From: Acanthaster planci
Lineage: Eukaryota; Echinodermata; Asteroidea; Valvatida; Acanthasteridae
Assembly (NCBI RefSeq): GCF_001949145.1
Contig: NW_019091559.1
Coordinates: forward strand, 450,483-514,482
DNA: 64,000 nt
Direction of reading: 5' to 3'
The position numbers and the translations under genes were made by a program. Of this stretch, positions 12,401 to 24,662 are shown in pieces. Numbering within the stretch: the stretch's first letter is position 1; each line of letters begins with the position of its first letter. The notes beneath the pieces are model-generated. The model was not told the DNA's origin, ran no database searches, and saw only the letters and a list, made by a program, of their open reading frames with translations.

Positions 12401-15400
12401 CAATTCTGGCGACGCCCGTGCATATTTTTAGCCGAAGTGTGCTGCCATTTCGGAACAAACCTCGATGCTGATATCATTCTAATATTAAAATATGCTATGA
12501 TTTAGGAGATTCCAGCAGGCAAAAAGAAATAGGAAGTGAAGGTGAAAGGAAAACTAACACACACTTTTTCATCAAATGGATTGAAATCCCCAGGCTCTTT
12601 GACCTCACAATCCATGCGTTCAGTTGTCACAAACCACCCATACAGCACAGGGCGCTGGGAAGGGCAAATACGTAGGTACGTTTTTTTTGTCGAGAATGTA
12701 TTGGATGGAGTTTATTTAACATCTGAACACCGGTCAACACTTATGGCTCGGTGTACATGACACGTGTGCACTTACATAAAATTTTAATAACAGTTCTATA
12801 AATTAATAAATTTCGACCGATGAAAGTTCAAAATTTAGTAATAACTTTCAAGTCCACTTGCTTGTGTTTGGCACTAGGAAAATGTAGAAAGGACTTAAAC
12901 CAGTTTACCCCTCATCTGAATGTGGAAATTCACACTACAAAATAAGATTTCGTTGTCTTTGTGTTAGAAAACAAGCTTTGTTGAAATGTAACATCCATTT
13001 TTGTTCAAATTAGCAGTCTAAAACCAAATCTCAATGCTTTTCATCCCAAAGATACATTTGAAAACAGTGCGCTGAGTAGAACTTATGGCACTATTGAAAT
13101 ATTCAATGCGGTGGGATATCAATTTGACGCCGCGGCAAGATCGCTGCACATTTCAACGATGACAATAACTCCCGCTGCGAGATGGCGAGTTGCCGCGGCG
13201 AGTAAGTAACCCGGCTGCGGTGAGATCGTATCTCGAATTTTTTTTGGCAAGTGGCCCTTATACGCTTCCGTAAGTGAAGTCTCATTCGTGATTTTTTTTT
13301 TATTTGAATGGGAATGAAAATAGCTGTTGACCACCTCAGGCTAAGGCACCTCAAAAGTCAGCCTTAACTCGTCTGCATGGCTGTGACGGTCAAGGTACTT
13401 CAACAGTCACAACTTTAATGTATAATATTGTTTACATCTGTATGGTCGTAATAAACGTACATTTGATTTTGCGTTTTAACATTCAATAGTCGGCACCCAT
13501 GCATGATCAAACCATACGCCTTTATGAACACCTGTCACACTATCCATTAAAATGGTAATAGACGTTTGATGAACAACTTACATGGCTTCCAAAGACACAA
13601 AGCCACAGAGAGGGCGGCCCATTTTTGATGACTCTGAAATTGAATTTACGCAAACGTTCAACCGCCGTCTCGTGTCGTGTGAGCACATCGAAACGGTAAA
13701 TTCCGAACAGATGGTTGGTTTTACTGGAGCAAGAAGGAACAGAAGAAATACAAAGACTATACTTGAATAAAGAATATATTTGTGCAAGACTCTTTAAAAC
13801 TATATTTGAAGGGTCTACTCACATAATCATAGTTTTAAAGAGTACAAGTTCCCCTGTCAATTCCAAATATCTTACCCAATAGAGTAAGAGCACTATGAAC
13901 TAGTTCTTACCGTTAGCTTGGACCTTCACTTTGCAAGTCGTTTGATTATCCTGCTTGCAAGACACACAAGCACTGTAAGAAATAAAATATCTGTATGCAT
14001 TGAGTGTCTCGACAACCAATATCCTTATTTGTGTGGGCTTTAGGAGTCCGTTTATTCTACACTTATTTATTGTTATACATATATTGTTATACAACTGACG
14101 TTTGTTTGTTTGTTAAATACTTCGTCCAGATCCATATATAGGTTTTTTTTCCTTGCAATTGGCCCGTAGAAGCTATTGACATGGCATGGTGACAATTAAA
14201 CTTCTTTTAATCTCTTAGTAAGTACTTCTGTTACTGATCACAGTAAGTTAATGGTTCGACTTAATACCTTTTGACAATTTATTGCCGATTGAAACTATTC
14301 CAAACAAAGGTGAACTTCAACTTACATTAATTAAGCAATTTTAAAAGGGATAATTTTCTACTTGTTGAAGCTTTTATCATTTTTTATTTTAAGAATCAGT
14401 GCTCTTGATGTATAAACGAAATAGCATTTTAAAACGTGGAGTTACCTACTTTCTTGGTCTTCCGCCATAGGACGAATACTTCAGCACTGCCAGGCTTAAA
14501 CAAATTCTCAGCTATAAAAGCAGCCTTGTGCTATGTGAATCACTTTACCGTGCATGCTCAAATATCTACACATTCTTCATGAATCAGTTTAAGATTTAAT
14601 CTTTATTCATCTGCCAAGAATATCTGAGCTGTAAGTGCAAAGAAAACGATTATACAGTGACCACCATCAAGGGCGTTAAACCAAGGAGAGTATACATCCC
14701 ACACTCTTTACCCAGGGTGATGGGCTACTGACTCATCCCCTGCGCACTTTTTCGTGGTGAGAATTAAAAGCAGATTGTTAAAAAATTTTTGAGTTCCCAA
14801 AGAACAAATTATACATAAAAATAAATCTAATAGCATTCAAAAAAGGAGAACAATTTTAAATGGTTTTATGCAGTAGTATAATGTATAAGAGAGATGTGCA
14901 GTGTCATATAGCGTCAGCATCCCGCTTTCCCGATTTTCGGTACCACAACCCCCCGTCCCCCTAAATCCGGAATTATTATGCCATTGTTCAGCACTGTTGC
15001 CATAAAAGACAATCTTGCCTGCTGGTACCATATATCGCACGGATCTTAGTACCATTTAAACCTTGCCATTGTAGGTTTAGTAGTTGAAATTAAGATGATA
15101 GGTAGTAAAGAAGACACAATATAGACAAAACCTATTTAATTTGGAAGTTATTTATATGACAAAATTGAAGATGACCGCCATATAAAGAATGTCCTTTATG
15201 CCTAGCGTTTGGAACATTAGATCCCTTGATCTTGAAAATGTAAGTTTTGTAACTGAAATCGATATCGTCATTATTAAGAAGCTAAAAGACAGACAAAAAA
15301 ACTTGTTCAATTAAGACAGCATTTTGGAAAATCCAAGATGGCCACCACTCACTTTTTGAGCAAATAGCAGCATTCATTTTCTAATATGAATTCCAAAAAT

Positions 15401-16487
15401 GTGTAAGTTGATAACCCAAAATCCTTAAACTATATCACATACCATACCACATATTGCAATATCATTATAACAAACACCGCTTTACCTAACATTCAGAAAT
15501 ACTGACACTCACACTAAATACTTAAATTTGCTTGAAATCAAAGTTGAACTCATTTTAACTTATCACCTGCTTGCTTTCGTGTAAGTTTTTACACTGTGTC
15601 AGTCTTAACTATACCATAATTCTTTCAGTCCCATTCCTCTGATATTTCACTCATTAAAAAGGGTACAAGTGCAATATAGGAAGGTTTTACTGCAAGCATC
15701 TGGGCTTATTAAATCAATGACTCTGTCGCCTGCAGGAAGTGGGTCTCTCGGATCAACGAACTCTTGGTTTAGTGCTTGAAACTTCATCATTATATACGGG
15801 AGTACGATTTGTTATTGAAACAGCACATATTCGTATTAAAGCCTATATTTTTCAGTCAGTTGGTGTTAATATGTCAATGTGGACAACAAAGCAATTTCAG
15901 ATTTTAAATGTCTATTTCAACACTTATCATTCAGTTTGATCACCCAATTTAATCGAATAGCTGTTTTGGAGAAAATAATCAGTGGCGTCCACTGGCGTAA
16001 ATTTGTGCCGAAAATTTGGGGAATGGGGGTGGTTATTTGTGATGGGATGACTTGTCCGGCCACAGAAACACAAAATGACATTATACAGGGGGAAATGTTC
16101 ATATTACTGATGTACATCTGTAATATGTAGTACGTTCATGCAGAGTCCTACATAAGAGTAGCATAATTACGCCTTTATTATTATTTTCCCTTTTTGAGTG
16201 ATTTTTTTAGTCGTTGGTAAGTTTGAAAAGTGTCACAAACCTCCTTGAATATTTTGCTCACCACAAAAAGTGGGAGTGATTCAATTGCCTACTTCCCCCT
16301 CCAAAAAAGTGTGAGGGATATATACCCCACACCCTCGGGATTTACGCCCTTGAGGTTTCATCCTCCCAAATTAAAATAAATTCTCGGCTTACCTTAAACA
16401 ACGCGGTTCGTCTGAGCGATTTCCGTTTTCATCTATACCGCTGATCAAAACAAAAAAGAATGCAGAAACCAAGTAAATGGACTCCAT
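5424..16487 (-). CDS. Gene 1: CTLD-less transmembrane receptor with Tyr-motif tail
   Basis: Proposed exons: 16487-16393 (31-residue signal exon starting MESIYLV), then 13972-13911 or 10177-10134 as alternative second exons, 9828-9690, 9320-9232, 7905-7758, 7187-7099 and 6418-5424. All joins keep phase, and both second-exon choices give an open frame (about 538 or 532 aa). The ectodomain is short: Cys-rich segments ending in a CxC pattern (TCPVFD..CDC), then a Thr/Ser/Pro stalk. The TM exon encodes a hydrophobic helix followed by CRRRMQ. The tail holds YVEP, YEEL, YMDV and YVDVD motifs, the last shared with genes 2 and 3. No CTLD exon was found in its introns. Function is unknown; a phosphotyrosine-signalling surface receptor is inferred from family resemblance. 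The 5' exons are less certain than the 3' ones. Confidence 0.6.
7099..7187 (-). CDS. Gene 1 juxtamembrane exon
   Basis: An 89-nt exon, phase 2 to 1, between CTTGCAG and GTAATT. It encodes INWEDEGYMGVSERG followed by a basic KSKVKSH stretch. It sits where genes 2, 3 and 4 have a 56-nt exon of the same phases. Confidence 0.7.
7758..7905 (-). CDS. Gene 1 transmembrane exon
   Basis: A 148-nt exon, phase 1 to 2, acceptor TTCCAG and donor GTGAGA. It encodes TTGIPDSLPVTTV, then a helix rich in I/V/L/A/G (VLIIGALVIAVGIFV) and a stop-transfer CRRRMQER. The phase matches the TM exons of genes 2, 3 and 4. Confidence 0.85.
8790..8971. mobile_element. Diverged hAT-like MITE (relative of 4408-4586)
   Basis: The ends are inverted repeats: AGTGGTGTAGCTAGG (8791-8805) and CTGGCTACACCACT (8957-8970). 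The interior is G-rich and non-coding. The flanking 8-mers ATTCATAA and ATTTATGA differ at two positions, consistent with an old 8-bp target duplication. It lies in a gene 1 intron. Confidence 0.6.
9232..9320 (-). CDS. Gene 1 stalk exon
   Basis: An 89-nt exon, phase 2 to 1, encoding a Ser/Thr/Pro-rich stretch (SEATSPGEITNSTATP) of the kind expected in an O-glycosylated stalk just before the membrane. The acceptor CTTGGCAG is good. The donor (A/GTGTAAG) is weaker but is the one that keeps frame into the TM exon. Confidence 0.55.
9690..9828 (-). CDS. Gene 1 Cys-rich ectodomain exon
   Basis: A 139-nt exon, phase 1 to 2, following a pyrimidine-rich acceptor (CTCTCTTGACTTTAG) and ending before GTTAGA. 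It encodes NLLCANSSVMNASQ...LLTCYQ...STCPVF...SCDC with several N-glycosylation sequons. The spacing of L-C, L-x-C and terminal C-x-C resembles the 1-to-2 phase exons of gene 2 (28964-28739) and gene 3 (42947-42782). Upstream in-frame sequence could instead start a separate transcript (see rejected items). Confidence 0.55.
10134..10177 (-). CDS. Gene 1 possible exon 2b (Cys-containing)
   Basis: A 44-nt candidate exon between ATTTCAG and GTAAGC, open only in phase 2 to 1 and encoding NECVASVERCALCR. It has the same phases as 13972-13911, so one or the other can join the signal exon to 9828-9690. Short exons are easily false, so confidence is limited. Confidence 0.4.
13240..13280 (+). repeat. 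Terminal motif of a foldback family (C)
   Basis: GGCAAGTGGCCCTTATACGC followed by TTCCGTAAG matches the right end of the foldback at 51625-51925 and a third copy at 57272-57303. To its left (about 13120-13235) lie palindromic GCCGCGGCGAG/CTGCGAGATGGCGAG motifs, also seen at 11690-11745. The other end of the element was not found. Confidence 0.45.
13911..13972 (-). CDS. Gene 1 possible exon 2a (Cys-rich)
   Basis: A 62-nt exon, phase 2 to 1, between TTCTTACAG and GTAAGAAC, encoding ACVSCKQDNQTTCKVKVQAN. The CxxC...C pattern, phase and position match the small second exon of gene 2 (30805-30735) and gene 3 (45169-45081). The splice signals are strong on both sides. Confidence 0.6.
16240..16360 (-). 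repeat. MITE-like repeat with GGCGTAAATCCCG end
   Basis: Read on the minus strand, AAGGGCGTAAATCCCGAGGG is followed by a TATATATCCCTCACACTTTTTTGG stretch and a TGGTGAGCAAAA end. Related pieces occur at 56146-56260, 22970-23080, 47560-47635 and 14700-14770, so this is a multicopy family. Non-coding. Confidence 0.5.
16393..16487 (-). CDS. Gene 1 signal-peptide exon
   Basis: A 95-nt first exon: ATG, then ESIYLVSAFFFVLISG, a compact hydrophobic core fitting a secretory signal, then a polar stretch ending in Cys-Leu before GTAAGCC. It ends in phase 2 like the first exons of genes 2, 3 and 4. Confidence 0.65.
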
Positions 16488-19400
16488 GGTCTTTAGAAGG
16501 TGTTCACTTACTACATTAAAATGTTCGATGTGATGCAGATTCCAAATTCTGTGAGACACTTCCGAACCTGCCGATTTGTCTATATAATTATTTCCAGCGC
16601 TTCCTTGTTTACTTTTGACGAGGTCCTTTCGTTTTCAGGTTTCAGTAGAATGTTTATGGAGAAAGTAACACTGTTATGAGGATCTGAATACTAGATTCAT
16701 GTGAATGAAATTCAACATTAGACCAAATTTCAAAACGATCAGAAGAAACAAATAAAACCTGACGAATTTGAAATTTTTCGATTAGATTAAGCTCGAGTTC
16801 GAGTTCTTCTAGAAAGCGATTATAATTTGAAACATTATTTTCATTTTGTTCATATTTGTTATACCATACACGTGAAAACATTTCCTTTCAAGACAGCTAA
16901 TACCCTTTTAAACGATGGAATCATAAAATCCTTGTAATTTTTTAATTTTTGGATTTAGGCCTAAAGTAGCATTTTCTTTTAAAAGCCTCCAGGATTTCCC
17001 TCAGGAAAACCAAAATGTCAAACAACCCATTCGAAAATAAAATAATTGTGAGTCCGAAAGTTAAATTTACATTCTTCCAGTTACTTTCCACATCATTTCC
17101 AGATAGCATGATTTTTATCGGTACGATCATTATGGACCTGCGTCGTGCGCAGGTATTGCTTTTGTGTACCAAGTCATCTTGAAATTAAAAAAAAAATCAA
17201 ATTTTGCACTAATCCGGAAGCTAAACGTGTTTTTAATTCGCCTATTGATGCATTCATGTACACGTATAGCTTCAGTGTTAATTGTTTTCATGACCTTTGC
17301 ATTGAAATGAATCATCTAACCTTCTGTGTACACATTTCTGTAATTTCTGTTTCATACAGATCATATTTTCTTTCGTTGCGTGTTGATTGTACTCAGAAGC
17401 CGAGGTTGTTTTCCTCTAAATTTGAAAAATGATCTCATTGGGACTATTTCTTCAAACTTTAATCAATTGCCTGACAGCTGTGATCCTCATCTTGCTTACC
17501 ATTTGTTGGGCTTGCTAGTCATGCAACAAAACTAATATAATGTTGTCATATCAAGACTAATGATTTGTAAATCAATTGTTTAAAGTGATATTGTTTGATG
17601 GCAAGAAACTTACTACAAAAGGAAAATAGTCAATGGCGTATCTTCCCGACCCAACCTACACAAGAAAAATAAGTAGTGAGTATATTGTCAGAATTCCCCT
17701 ATTTCTCTATTTCTTTTCAGGGACAAGCCTAAGTAGCCTTCATCCATATTAACTACTTTTAATCCGTAACCTTTTTATTTCAACTCGCATGGCTATAGAT
17801 ATCTATACCCCTTGCAAATAACTGCCAGTTTTTTTAAACCCCAATTCAGGCACAGAACAGGTACAAAGCATTGGAGCTCAGACTTCCAAGTAGAATGCCC
17901 TTTCTTTTGTATTTATTAGTCAAGTCTTTTTAGATTTACTGTGTAGTTTGTCATGAGGCATCGGTGATTGAAGGAGAGTGTGGGTCAGTGGAATTTATTT
18001 TGCATTGAAAAGATGATGGCAATGATATATTACCAGTTTGTGCGCGTGTCAAGACACAGCTTTGTTGATTTTGAGACAGTATTGAAGTGGAAAGTTTGCC
18101 GGTGATCGTGGTGATCCTCAGAGCCGGCGCGTTCATGCCTGTTGCTGTCGGAGTTTACTCTGTTTGGAGCAGGTACTTTTTCAGACTGCTGAATGGCTAA
18201 TCGGTTCCAAGCTAGCCGAGTGGCTTGATCAGCAATTCAAGTTTTGGAACATCTAGAAATCTGTTATTCTTCCTTTTCTTTTATGCCTAAATGTTTTAAG
18301 GTGCCGATATTATGATAATGAATTCGCACAGTGGTTATTTCAACTGAATTTCTGGGAGTTTAAAATGCTGAAAAATCTTGTCTGATAGGTTAAATTCAAA
18401 AAATTATCTTTGTATATGTGGCCAACTTTTCGTTAAATATTAGATGGCCCGCACTGATGTTTCCCTGTTAAGTCTTGTGGTGGTCACGGAAAAGACTTAA
18501 CATGACCAATCTTGCATCATGGACCAACGATAGAGGACGCTGATAAACCTTACACAGCCAATTAGCCGTTAGCTGAACGGGCCAGTACTTCACTTCAACA
18601 AACTTCAAGATCGCAGTTAACTGTATTTCTTTTTCAATTTTGCATGTATTTGGCTAATTTTGAATCAGACGGTTGTGATTTACGTGACTGATAATATCCC
18701 TGGTGTTTTGAGATTGAATCTGATTAGCCAGTTGGCTTTGAATTTCAGGATCTGGATTTTAAACTTCAACTGAGTGATTTCCCCTGTTCGGTATTGATCG
18801 AGATGACTGTATTGTAGAAATTGAGAATGGTGCTCTGAAGAGTGGTCGACATTGATGTTGAGAAGAAATTGAGGATGATGTTCTGAAGTTCATTTGAAAC
18901 TTATGTTGTAGATTTTGAAGTGAAGTTAGTCGACTGTAGACAAGGAGCATTAAGACTATTTATCGATATCAGAGCTTATTTTCATTACATTTTAAAAGTG
19001 CTTAACATGAACAGCGATCATTTACCGGTACTCAGGCCGTGTATTTGACAACTGATATTGCTTAATTAATCTGTGATGTACACTCTTGCGAATTTGAATT
19101 CTGGAAGCGATAATTAATTTGGATTAATTGGAATTTTAATTAAATTGTCTTTTTAATTGTGTTTAGTTCTCCTTGTAATTATTGGACTATTTGTATTATG
19201 GTCTTTCTTTCCAGTCGTTGCTTTAATCAAAGTTTTCTTGCTGTTACATATGTGGTCGGCCACTCCATGTATATGTTTATTTTTCTAAGTATTATCTGGT
19301 ATACCCTCGTGTACTTTTAAATGTAGTTTATTCGTGCCGGTGTGTTTTACTTATTGCTGTCTTTACAGTAAACGTTTTACGTTTCCTTATGTAATCGTGC

Positions 19401-19535
19401 CCTGGGTAAACAGTTCAAGGTCTTTTAATGTAAAATCACTGTATTTTATTTTGCTAATAGGATGTTTCGTCATATTAGTTAACTGTGGGTCACTTTTATC
19501 ACTCACACAGCATTGTACACCTGTTTACACAATAC

Positions 19536-19702
19536 GGGCGATTCACAATAGTGCGCCACCAAGAGTTTGCAACACGCTGGCCAATCAGAACGCGCAAAAT
19601 TTGTCGACCATTTCCAAACGCGCATTGGGTCGACAAATTTTCGCCCATTCTGATTGGCCAACGCGTCGCAAACTCTTGAAGGCGCGCTATTGTGAAACGG
19701 CC
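19536..19702. mobile_element. Long foldback (palindromic) element
   Basis: Two arms of about 80 bp are nearly perfect inverted repeats, for example CAAGAGTTTGCAACACGC on the left against the complement of GCGTCGCAAACTCTTGAA on the right, and AATTTGTCGACC at the centre. The single strand would form a long hairpin. Non-coding MITE type. Confidence 0.7.
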
Positions 19703-22700
19703 CTATTCCGGTTTTTTCATCCATTTTCACCGTTCTCATTTTTTATTTTTGACCCACTGACGCCGACAGAGTGGCGCCGCCACTAGATCTGCAATGTGTT
19801 TTCATTTAACAAGCACATTCATACAGAATGATGAATACATCAGTTGTAAAGCATTGGAAATAGTTACTTTGTGTGGAATTAAACAAAAGAATGGGGGTTA
19901 AATTAGTACAGCCTATCGACAACACAAAGGATTGAAATAAGGAGGGGTTTTAAGGGGAAAAACATGAACAGTTGTATAAGCAAATAAAACTAAAGTTATT
20001 ATGCACATTACAAAAGGTAGGCCTACTTCAAGAAGGAGCATTCAAAACTGTTTGAGAAAAAAAAATAGTTTTAGCTATTTACTGTGTGTTCAGTTGAGTA
20101 TTTATAATTACCAATAAATTGTATGGAGAGAACGCTATCATGAAGAAAACATGAAGACAAAACGAAATCATCTTTAGGCCTAATTTATCACTTCTTGGGT
20201 TTAATCTCATGAAAGTATTTATCTCATCTCTTATCAAAGTTCTGCAAATAGGACGCCTTACCCAAAAGCTTTTCAAATCTCCAACTTTGATAAAGTTGTT
20301 CAGACACCTTGCCCCAGACGTAGTAATGAAATCTGCAGCCGGAGGCCATTAAAGTTAATGTCAACCCCTTCACGTCTTCTCTGCACACCGATGCCCAAAC
20401 TAGTTCGTCAAGCGTTAACCATGTCCACAGTCATTTTGAATGAATCTTTCTTTAACAAATAAAATCTTTTGTTGTATTCCCCAGTTGGTAATACCCATAA
20501 GACTGTTAGAAAGACTGATAGTAATACTATCTTCTTTTGGTGAGAACCATCTGCAGACGGTTGGTGTTCTTCTGTGGAGGTATAAAAGGAGCCCCTTTTG
20601 TTTTTTTTCAATTACCTATAATTATTCTCTCCTGAAATATGGGATTATTGCGAGATTTTTGTACCTGCAACATCCAGATGTCCAAACGGTAAACCAGACG
20701 TTGAAAAAAACATGTTTGATCCGGACGGAGAGCCACTTCTGTTATTTGTTAAGTTAATATAGGACTGAGTGTCAAAAGAGTGGAGACCTGGGCTAATAGT
20801 CACCACAAAGTTCCCAGCACCTGTTGGGAGACCGTCTAACTATACTTGCTCAGCAGAGCGGTTCGTGTATCACATGCCTGGTCAAGCGTTTCAGCATATG
20901 CAGGTCTTGAGTCCGGGGGAGTCCAAAATCGATTTTTTTTAACTCAAAAATTACTTTCTATTTTATTTTCCCTGAAAAGACTCATAGCCCCTCTCCCCTC
21001 AAAGACAGGTGGTAGGATTGTTTCCAAAATGCTGCTGCTTTCAACAACTCTTGGGAGGAACGAGGGAGGGTAACTTGGATACGCCCACATGTTTAGGTAA
21101 CATGGAGCTGACTCTCTGGCTGCATTGAAATCGCTGTGTGAACTTTTAGGTATTTTGAACCAGAAAACCGTATTAAAGACTCCGACAAGTGTACTGGTTT
21201 GAAGTTTGATGAACTCCTGCAGTTGATATATTATCAGCATACACAAAAATTAAAGGCAGATAACACTCAGACACATATTTACGTTGTCAGGTAAGGCTCA
21301 TGATGAAGCAGCAGAACTAAACCCATGATACAAATATTCATCAAGAAGTTTGTAAGTTTCTTAATTTTAGGATTTTAAGCATTAGGCCTAATCAATGTAT
21401 TTTGACTGAATTATATCGCTAAGTATGTTGTGCATCTACGTGGATATTGAACTTGTTAAATCTTTTCTTTTATAATCGCCCATAGACTCACTGGAAGTCA
21501 AGTTGGTAGTAGCCACGTGGCCACATCCTTTTGTTCTCTCCATCGACTGGATTAATACAATCAAGAATGGACCACTTGTAACATTTATTCCCAAAAGAAA
21601 CAATTTAAAATGATTGAATGATTGAATCTGCAAGAGATTCCGTTGGTTTTCAATGTAGCTCCAAAAACTTAATTTCATTTCGATGAAGGAAAAACTCCCA
21701 AGATTTTGTCCACGATACATTTTGACAATGCTTACTTATACGTCCAGATTAGCTATGCCTTTGGGACAAGTCACTAAATTGAGAACATGATACAGATAAT
21801 GACTTACGTTGGCCAGACGCACGCTAGAAAGGGTCAAGAATGAATAACAGTCCATTGTGCAGAGCAACATCTGTAGTGATGCGCATCTCAAATGTGAACA
21901 TGAAAGAACTTTTTGGAATCGAAATAAAATGCCCCATTTTGTACAGCGTATAGGGGGCGCTAGATACGTTTAGGGATCCTTTTTGTATGACTTGTTAAAA
22001 GAAAACAAACTTATGTTCCCAGGTCAGTTAGAAATTTAGACCTTCGTGTATGATCCATACAGTAACACACTGCAGTTACTCTGTTTTTGTATGATTCTCT
22101 ATACTTGCAGGGTGCAAGAAAATATTGCAGGTACATCGCGCCAATGTTTAAGCCTTACCCTTCAACCAGTTTGAAATTACCATGTAATGTAAAAGCATAT
22201 TCCTGGCCTGATAGAGGGTGCGTTTATTTTGCGTTAACTGTTCTGAAGGTCATACTTTTGCCGTTCGTGTTTGAAGGAGTGTACTCTGTGAACATGAGTA
22301 GGCCTCTGAGCACACTTGAACACAGCCCAAGAGTAGATATTATTATGCATGGTTCTTGCTGTATTCCCTCAAATTTGTTTCTATTGACGTCAGACGGCCT
22401 TTTTTCCTGAACTCAGAAGAGTTCACAAATCCAAACGTTTCAAAATCACTTTGGTACAAAAGGCTTTGTTGTACCTATAATACCCGCCTACTGATTGTGC
22501 CTTACCTATTCTAGCCGACTGGTATTTTCCCTTTACGTTCCCCGTCTGGCCTTCACTTGACCCTAATCAGTCAACCATATAGACCTTTGTTGAAACCAGG
22601 AATGACACATTCTAGCTGACAACAAAAGCTACAGGTACTCTCCTGCTTTTTTACGTGTTGACATTGCCAAGGGAAAAAAAGCTTGCCATGGTTGGCCCGT

Positions 22701-22969
22701 TCTGTCCTGTGAAATTAGGCCTGCGATTGAAACGAAATTTAGTAAAACCCGGTATTTATTCCGAATGCTGTGAAAGTTTATGTATCAGGTTATCCAATGT
22801 CCAACCATCACACCAATGTAGCCTCATTCCTTGGTTTAAGTTTCAATGCCATGCTAGTATAGATGTCATTGTTTGCCATATGCCAATACTTAGGTTGTTT
22901 AGATTTACATGGCTGTTTTGAAACTTCAAATTCGTAATTTGTTTGTGCCTTTGGGATCCTAATGGTTAC

Positions 22970-23080
22970 TATGGGAGTAAATCCCGGGATTTGGGGAATT
23001 TATCTCCCCAACTTTTAGAAAAAAATGAAGGCGGATTGTGGACATATTTCTGATTTGCAATAGCACTCAAAAAGGGAGAA
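22970..23080 (+). repeat. MITE-family piece (GTAAATCCCGGG end)
   Basis: GGGAGTAAATCCCGGGATTTGG followed by a run matching the internal region of the 56146 and 16240 copies. Truncated and non-coding. Confidence 0.4.
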
Positions 23081-24631
23081 GAATTACTCAGTTATACGAA
23101 CATTTCATTTCTTAACCTGGATTTAATCACACACGTTTTTATTTACAAGTTGTTTGGTTAACACTGGTTTCTAAGTTGGCTGATTTGGTCGTGAATCTGT
23201 ACCCAAATTATGAAGTCATTAATTTCACTCCCCACGCCCGCTGTTTGTCATACATGCGCGTATCAAGCCAATAATCATCGATTGAATGTAACAGCAGCAC
23301 ACCAGCGTGTTCTTTTATGAAGTTGTCTTAAAAATAATGTGCTTGGAAGCTCGTTAGTTTAAGTTTTGCACCGGCGTCGAATAAGATGCATCTTTCAGAA
23401 ATAAAACAAATCATACAGGCAGCAAAGCAAGGGATAGGTATTGTAACGGACCAGTAAGCGGTCTAAGGACTTTCACACCAGACAAAGTAGGTTTGGACAT
23501 AGACATACAAAACACACATAAAGAACTAGAAAAATAAAGCCCAGCAGAGACACAGGATTACGGTTCTATGATTCCTCTCTCTTTGGTTTAATTCTTTTTT
23601 TTTCTTGATCATTCCTAGAGTTCCACTCAGGCTTATTCGGAGCCTGGCCACAGAGCGAGACCACACCGTGTTTCCGCGCCAATTTTAAGTCACTGACATT
23701 ATGTGCACCCCCCCTACTTGAAGTGAGACCTTTGACCCTACATGTCACACTCCCCACAAGAATGACTTTTCAGAAATTATCCCACCACGTGTGCCAAGTA
23801 ATCTCTCTCTCTCTTACATAATCTATAAGCAGAAAAGTAGAACAGTCCCATAACGAGTCGTTGGTATTTTGTCCTGCAGTTTATATAAAAAGAAACACTC
23901 TGGTTTTTATATGAGAAAAGGTAATCTACAACCTAAATCTACAAATAGCAAAAGGAAATCTGCTCTGCTAACAAAACGTCCGAATGTCATTTTTCTTTTG
24001 TTTTCTAAACAATTTTGGTATATATGATTTAGTACAACCTAGAGATCTATATTATCTGCGCTAAAAATATCTTTTCATTATACACAATGTTTAATTCGTT
24101 GCAATTTGAAATTATAAACTTTCTAACCATTATATTTGAGATACAAATTTATATATATTAAGTAAAAGATACTTATTAATTCTTTATGCAACTGTTTTTG
24201 ACACCTTTTCTTTTTGATCCCATCTAAGCGTTGATTCTGAACTGAAATCAACTCATCACAAGTTTAAAACCTTTCAAATGGCTCATAAAAAGTGCTGCAC
24301 CAAATCCTTTGGCTTTGCTATTGTAACATTTCCAACAAATAATTTCTGTTCTTTGAAATGCGATTGACCAGATAACAACTCATCGTCTGATTATGTTTTC
24401 AAAAGTGATATATCCACAAAATTCTAATTAGTAGGATTTTACAAACGTAGCATACAAAGATTTTACCGAAATGGAACAAAACAATTTTCGGTTTCATTAA
24501 ACAAGTGTATTCCACTGAGAATAATCGCATAACACTGAAGTTAAATCGACTAATTAAAGAAATAACCGTCTGGGGGGTCTCTAAGAGGTTGCTTTATAGG
24601 TAACATTCATGTTTCAAAAACAAGTCTTTTT

Positions 24632-24637
24632 TTTAAT
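24632..24637 (-). terminator. Possible polyadenylation signal, gene 2
   Basis: ATTAAA on the minus strand, about 26 nt after the gene 2 stop codon. A weak variant signal supported only by position. Confidence 0.25.
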
Positions 24638-24662
24638 TGACAGCTCAAGGTAGTTAGAGTAT

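Larger units (their letters stand above)
16488..24631. other. Intergenic region between genes 1 and 2
   Basis: About 8 kb without a recognisable exon. It contains a foldback at 19536-19702 and a MITE-family piece near 22970-23080. Open frames (such as 19334-19786, which crosses the foldback) show no family pattern. Confidence 0.55.

Noticed and set aside
14450-14530. Possible extra gene 1 exon (LAVLKYSSYGGRPRK)
   Set aside because: The frame meets TAG at the better donor and no paralogous exon resembles it.
19334-19786. 150-aa plus-strand frame
   Set aside because: Its second half is translated from a palindromic foldback element.
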